From positions 24,730 through 88,729 of the forward strand of contig JAECUM010004320.1 of assembly GCA_016617855.1 (NCBI GenBank): a DNA stretch of 64,000 nucleotides, in the 5' to 3' direction. The DNA comes from Megalonaias nervosa (taxonomy: Eukaryota; Mollusca; Bivalvia; Unionida; Unionidae). The notes below the pieces were generated by a model that worked only from the letters and a program-made list of their open reading frames with translations, was not told the DNA's origin and ran no database searches. This document shows, piece after piece, positions 60,233 to 64,000 of the stretch (its first letter is position 1; each line of letters begins with the position of its first letter). Position numbers and translations under genes: made by a program.

Positions 60233-60451
60233 GGGGCCTTGTGTGGCAGAGTAGTCTTACTTCTGTCCGCGGGGTTCGAGAGTCGGGCTCAGTCAAAGTG
60301 GGTATCAGAAAGCTTGCCACTAGCTTCCCTTGGGTCGGTGGTTCTTCTCGGGTTTTCCCTGGGTTCTTCCTCCGTCATATATACTGGCTGCCATGCACAG
60401 CCTATCATGTGCTGAAATATGGCGTTACGCCTACAATAACAACAACAAAAA
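60233..60451 (+). mobile_element. tRNA-headed SINE, second family
   Basis: The head GGGGCCTTGTGTGGCAGAGT has an A-box-like TGTGGCAGAGTAG and a B-box-like GGGTTCGAG, followed by a body with GGTTCTTCTCGGGTTTTCCC, TCCTCCGTCA, ACTGGCTGCCATG and GAAATATGGCGTTACGCC, and ends in an (AAC)n tail. The body (CGGGTTTTCC..CTGGCCGCC..GAAATAT..GGCGT) is of a type common in mollusc genomes. It is unrelated to the SINE at 17.1 kb. No clear target duplication was found, so it is older. The short frames on both strands here are shadows. Confidence 0.72.
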
Positions 60452-61739
60452 GAATTGTTCCTAAAACAATCATCTCCGAACACTGATGATCGACTTTCGA
60501 ATGAAATTTTCTAGAACCTATGGCAACCAAATTTGTTAATGTCGTACGCAAGGGTCTTGATGTTAAATAATCTTTTCTTAAAGTTATTATTTCAAATAGA
60601 AAAAGTACATTAATTATTTAACGTCCATAGTACAGTAAGTATAAAATTCGTCGTGCAATATACTCTGATGGTTCAGGTTGGTGTAAGGTTTTTTAGGTGG
60701 GACCAGAAGGAAACTTAGTCCGTAAATGGACAAATGGGTAGAACTGTTACATCTGTTTTATATCTATGTCAACAGTTCTTTAGATTGGATGCCTGCAAAA
60801 ACTTCTCATTTATGACGTTAAATTCTTTATTGATACGTCATACACCGAGTTTGAAATGGCTAGAGAAAAGCCGTGACAACATAAATGGATACTTAATTGG
60901 AGTTTGACCTATTAGTTAATTTAAAAAATTTTAGGACTTTTTGGCGTGGGTTGCGTCCACGCAGGACAAATAAAACAAAAATGAGTAAATTATTAATTAG
61001 TTTTCTTTTCATTGTTGGACCTTTTCCTTAGAACACGAATATAAATCACAATGGATGGGCAACATTTCTTACTAATGGATTTTCAGTGAGATGGTCCATA
61101 AACTGTGCCACATCCAATATATACCTTACTACTGAAACATCGCCATGCTGATAAAATCATATTACTGAGATACACGGAGTTGATACAATGATATAAGTGT
61201 GGGGAATCAAAATCACCAAACGAGATAAAACGTATAAATACCTTATGCCAACGTTGTTTGGACTTCTTATTTCGTAATCAATGTGCTTGGTGGAGATCAA
61301 TAGCGTACTTTTACATCCTTACAGGCTTGGATACTAACACATGTGTACGTAGCATGGAAGGACGATTAAATGCAGATAGTTCCATCAGCATGCTGAACAA
61401 ATATACACAAAATTTAAATAGCGAATTAAGTATACATTCAAACCATCATAGAAAGAATGATGGCTAAAACTGAGAGAAAAGCATAGCCTTCTGCGAGCAA
61501 ATGTATTATAGTCAACGATCTGATTCGTGTAAATGAATGACTGCCAGATTAATTCAAAGCCCAGCCATCCTAATGTATTTGCCAACTATGTAAATCTCCG
61601 CTTTATATATGTAAGAGAGCGGGACCACCTACTTAACACTGTTTGTACAAATTACTTCCATTGTAAGTAGAACGCATATTGGCTTTTGATTATACATTTC
61701 ATTTTTTAAAACAGAATCGCCGGGATCAACGCACTTACT
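60452..61739. other. Non-coding stretch, nothing recognised
   Basis: No tyrosine recombinase, expected downstream of a DIRS reverse transcriptase, could be seen here. Frames at 61258-61467 and 61385-61585 are unassigned. Confidence 0.4.
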
Positions 61740-63115
61740 ACCAAACCAATTACAAACGATTCCCTACTTTGGAAGCTGATTGCCTTCTACCCTGGGCGAT
61801 GCAGTTGGTAATCCTGCTCGAAATCTTGGCAGATCGATCTCACTAGATGAACCAAGTGTGAAGGTAGAAAATCTGCGAGATGTTGTATAGGAGAGATCCC
61901 CTGCAATGCGACAGCAGGTCCTTTCTTCTGTGGTGATGTCCTAGAATCGTCTACACACAGGACAAGTCGAACAGAGCGTTGAATCACAATCGTTTTGGCC
62001 ACCGGAGGGGCTGTTGGCTATCAAGATGAGCTGGTATGTGGGGATCCAGCAGAATTAATTTAAAAAGATGGGAAGACGATCCCACTTCAGACTGAAAGCA
62101 TCCACCGCCCAGACTCTCACTCTCTGATATGGCTCTGATGACATACAAACTGGGAACTTGTTCAGTCTCAGAGCGAACGTTATTGGTCTCCCTTACATTT
62201 GAAAAGGCGCCCATGTTAGCGACTGGCGTAGATATGATTCCATGACAGGTTGTCTACCAGGATAATCGTTTGCCTGGAATATGGTGGAATCTGAAAAGTG
62301 ATCTCCGATGTCTCTTGTTGAAAGAGGTTACAAACTTACATGCGAAGAAAAAAACACACGTTTACCTCTCTTATTCCTGAGGTACACTACTACGGAAGTG
62401 TTGTCCATAGCGACCATAGTACACCTTATGAAGCTGACGAATCCCTGATGGGATAGAAGCACTACTCTCATTTCTAGATTGCTTATATGAATGGTCGCTT
62501 CATCCCGATACCGAAGTCCCTTAAGAATTTTCTCTCTGACTCCAGGCCAACATCCCATCCTGAATATGATGCGTCTGTGTACATCAAGGAGTGGAATTCG
62601 GGACACTAACCAAAATCGGATGCCAGAGTTCTCCGAGCAGACAGCCGGATTGGCTATTTCCAGTTTACGAGACAGGAAATGGAACGCAACTGATGTCACA
62701 GTAGGGAAACTGGATCTTCCGCTGCGTTCAGAGTTCTTAGAAGAGAGAGGCACAAGCAAACCAACAACGAAGTCGTAATCACAAGACCCGCTATGAAGGA
62801 CATCAACTGAGCATTAACTTCGAGTGAGGCAATTCATCCATACGCACACAAAGCCGACGAAAGATATGAGCTTCAAATTCTCTAAGCTAAGGTTAAGACC
62901 CAGACGAGTAATCCCTTACAAACTAAGGGATAGGGTTTTTAAGAAAATATGTGAGTACGTTGTGCATTAACTAGACGTTGCAATAATGGAGGATGAGAAT
63001 CTCTAAAGACCTCAAGTAGACCACTATTATCCCCATTACTCTGGGACAGACTCGAGGGGCAAAAGAGTGGCCGAAATATCTCCTGGCTGAGACAAAACAG
63101 GACTCACTTGCTGTG
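61740..63115 (-). pseudogene. DIRS-type retroelement RT/RNase H relic
   Basis: Read on the minus strand from 63115: PRVMGIIVVYLRSL and LILHYCN (the region before and at the reverse transcriptase YxDD box, which is destroyed), then FRRLCVRMDELPHSK, then HFLSRKLEIANPAV and PLLDV followed by a damaged TDAS-like site. Next come the RNase H blocks ATIHISNLEMRVVLLSHQGF and MDNTSVVVYLRN (62530-62380), and further on LRWPKRL, KDLLSHCRGSLLYN, YLHTWF and AGLPTASPRVEGNQLP. That order (RT, RNase H with NLEM..DNT.VV.YL, then a WPKR..DLL.Q.RG..LHAW block) is characteristic of DIRS-like elements in aquatic invertebrates. Many frameshifts and stops. Gag and tyrosine recombinase are not identified. Confidence 0.8.
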
Positions 63116-63149
63116 AGGCGAGAAGATGGGGATGCCACAGAAGTAGTAT

Positions 63150-63400
63150 CTGGGGCCACTTTAGTGTCAATGGAAATCCCAGTCAAAAAGGTCGTGGGCC
63201 ACTTTGGCGTCAAGGGGAATTTAACATGGGGAAATTTAACATGGAGCGAATGGGGAATTGAACATAGAGACAAGGGATTGGGCCACTTTAGCGTCAGTGG
63301 GACTTAACGTTAAAAATGGGTATATCAAAATTGGCGTCAGTGGGAATTTAACATGGGAATGTCACCTGGAGGTCAATGGGAATTGAACATGGGTAACATC
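63150..63400. repeat. Degenerate minisatellite beside DIRS relic
   Basis: Variants of GGCCACTTTAGCGTCAGTGG followed by GAATTTAACATGGG recur four to five times with insertions (about 63151, 63193, 63268, 63332, 63372). Both unit length and content vary. The frames at 62971-63307 overlap it. Confidence 0.7.
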
Positions 63401-64000
63401 ATGGGGTTTATAGGGTCAAAACTATTTATAGGGTGAAATGTACTTGTAGGGACAAAGGGTTGATAGGGACAAACATAGACATACAGAAACAAACAAATAC
63501 ATATCCAAACACACAGAAAAGAGGACAGAGATGTCCCAAACAAAGACTCAGAGACAGAATAGAGACTCCAATAAGAAAACACTATTGTATGGGTACAGAA
63601 CATTTATTCAATTATATACATGGGCCCTCTGGCCTGTGCTATGGTCTAAGCACTATTCATTTAATACATACAAATTTGGACATTGAACAAACCTATTTAC
63701 AAGTTATTTAGTTCTTGGTTCTAGTAAACTACTTTTAAAATTAAAGTTCATGCCTTCAAAAAAAACCCACTTTCATATACAACTTATTTACATTTCATAA
63801 AAGAATTCCATTTTCTTTCACTCTACATTAAATGTTCAGTTTTAAGAAAAAGCTAAAACAAACAAAGTAACAAACAATCAAATAGGACAAAGTTCATGTT
63901 TGTCTTTTTATTAGTCACACACGTCGTTTAAAATCTGGTCAGCTACCACTTGTGTGGCCAGCGTAGATGTTTCCCATCACGTACTCTCTTTCATTCGTAA
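63401..64000. other. Non-coding stretch to window end
   Basis: Contains A-rich ACACAGAAACAAACAAATAC-like sequence around 63490. No coding or repeat boundary recognised. Confidence 0.4.

Overview
This window reads as intergenic or deep-intronic DNA from an invertebrate animal, most likely a lophotrochozoan and probably a mollusc (a bivalve is my best guess). The grounds are an AT-rich background, many di-, tri- and tetranucleotide microsatellites, two tRNA-headed SINEs of mollusc type, and relics of Polinton/adintovirus-like, DIRS, LTR and non-LTR elements. I see no intact protein-coding host gene, no rRNA and no genuine tRNA gene. Almost every open frame is a by-product of tandem repeats or chance AT-rich DNA. 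The real coding signal is all in decayed mobile-element or multicopy-gene relics with stops and frameshifts.

Left third (1-22 kb): a palindromic MITE (308-509), a 56-bp satellite of about 40 copies (1010-3260), a decayed DNA polymerase B N-terminal region (5760-6435), a 26-bp minisatellite of about 60 copies (8531-10095), overlapping hairpin repeats and a 51-bp array (11.05-11.59 kb), a LINE reverse transcriptase fragment (11.87-12.25 kb), a full-length but broken intronless copy of a multicopy invertebrate gene (12581-14231, minus), and a complete tRNA-derived SINE with a 13-bp target duplication (17099-17422, minus).

Middle (22-44 kb): a compact minus-strand cluster of three Polinton/adintovirus-type relics (capsid-like, a small CYGC-motif protein and an adenain-like cysteine protease) at 22.2-23.75 kb; two more copies of the palindromic MITE (26.7 and 28.2 kb); a foldback element at 25.66-25.87 kb; a cluster of CACGTGACGT motifs (30.84 kb); two oppositely oriented solo LTRs of one family (34400-35349 and 37983-38891) with different 4-bp target duplications, the second splitting a 24-bp minisatellite; and a large nested inverted repeat at 40.05-41.96 kb.

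Right third (44-64 kb): a LINE C-terminal fragment (44.16 kb), a 40-bp array (45.55 kb), a decayed duplicated block with internal inverted repeats (46.3-47.1 kb), a 168-bp hAT-type MITE with an exact 8-bp duplication (51183-51350), a very homogeneous 62-bp array of 21 units (52020-53325), the fourth palindromic MITE copy (56.6 kb), a second SINE (60.23 kb) and a DIRS-type retroelement relic on the minus strand (61.74-63.12 kb).

The parts do not form one pathway; the window is a graveyard and nursery of repeats. The most notable items are the four-copy MITE family with nested palindromes, the Polinton-like gene cluster whose protease keeps its catalytic residues, the solo-LTR pair that dates a minisatellite, and the large nested foldback around 40-42 kb. 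All family assignments are from recognition of motifs by eye; no database search was run.
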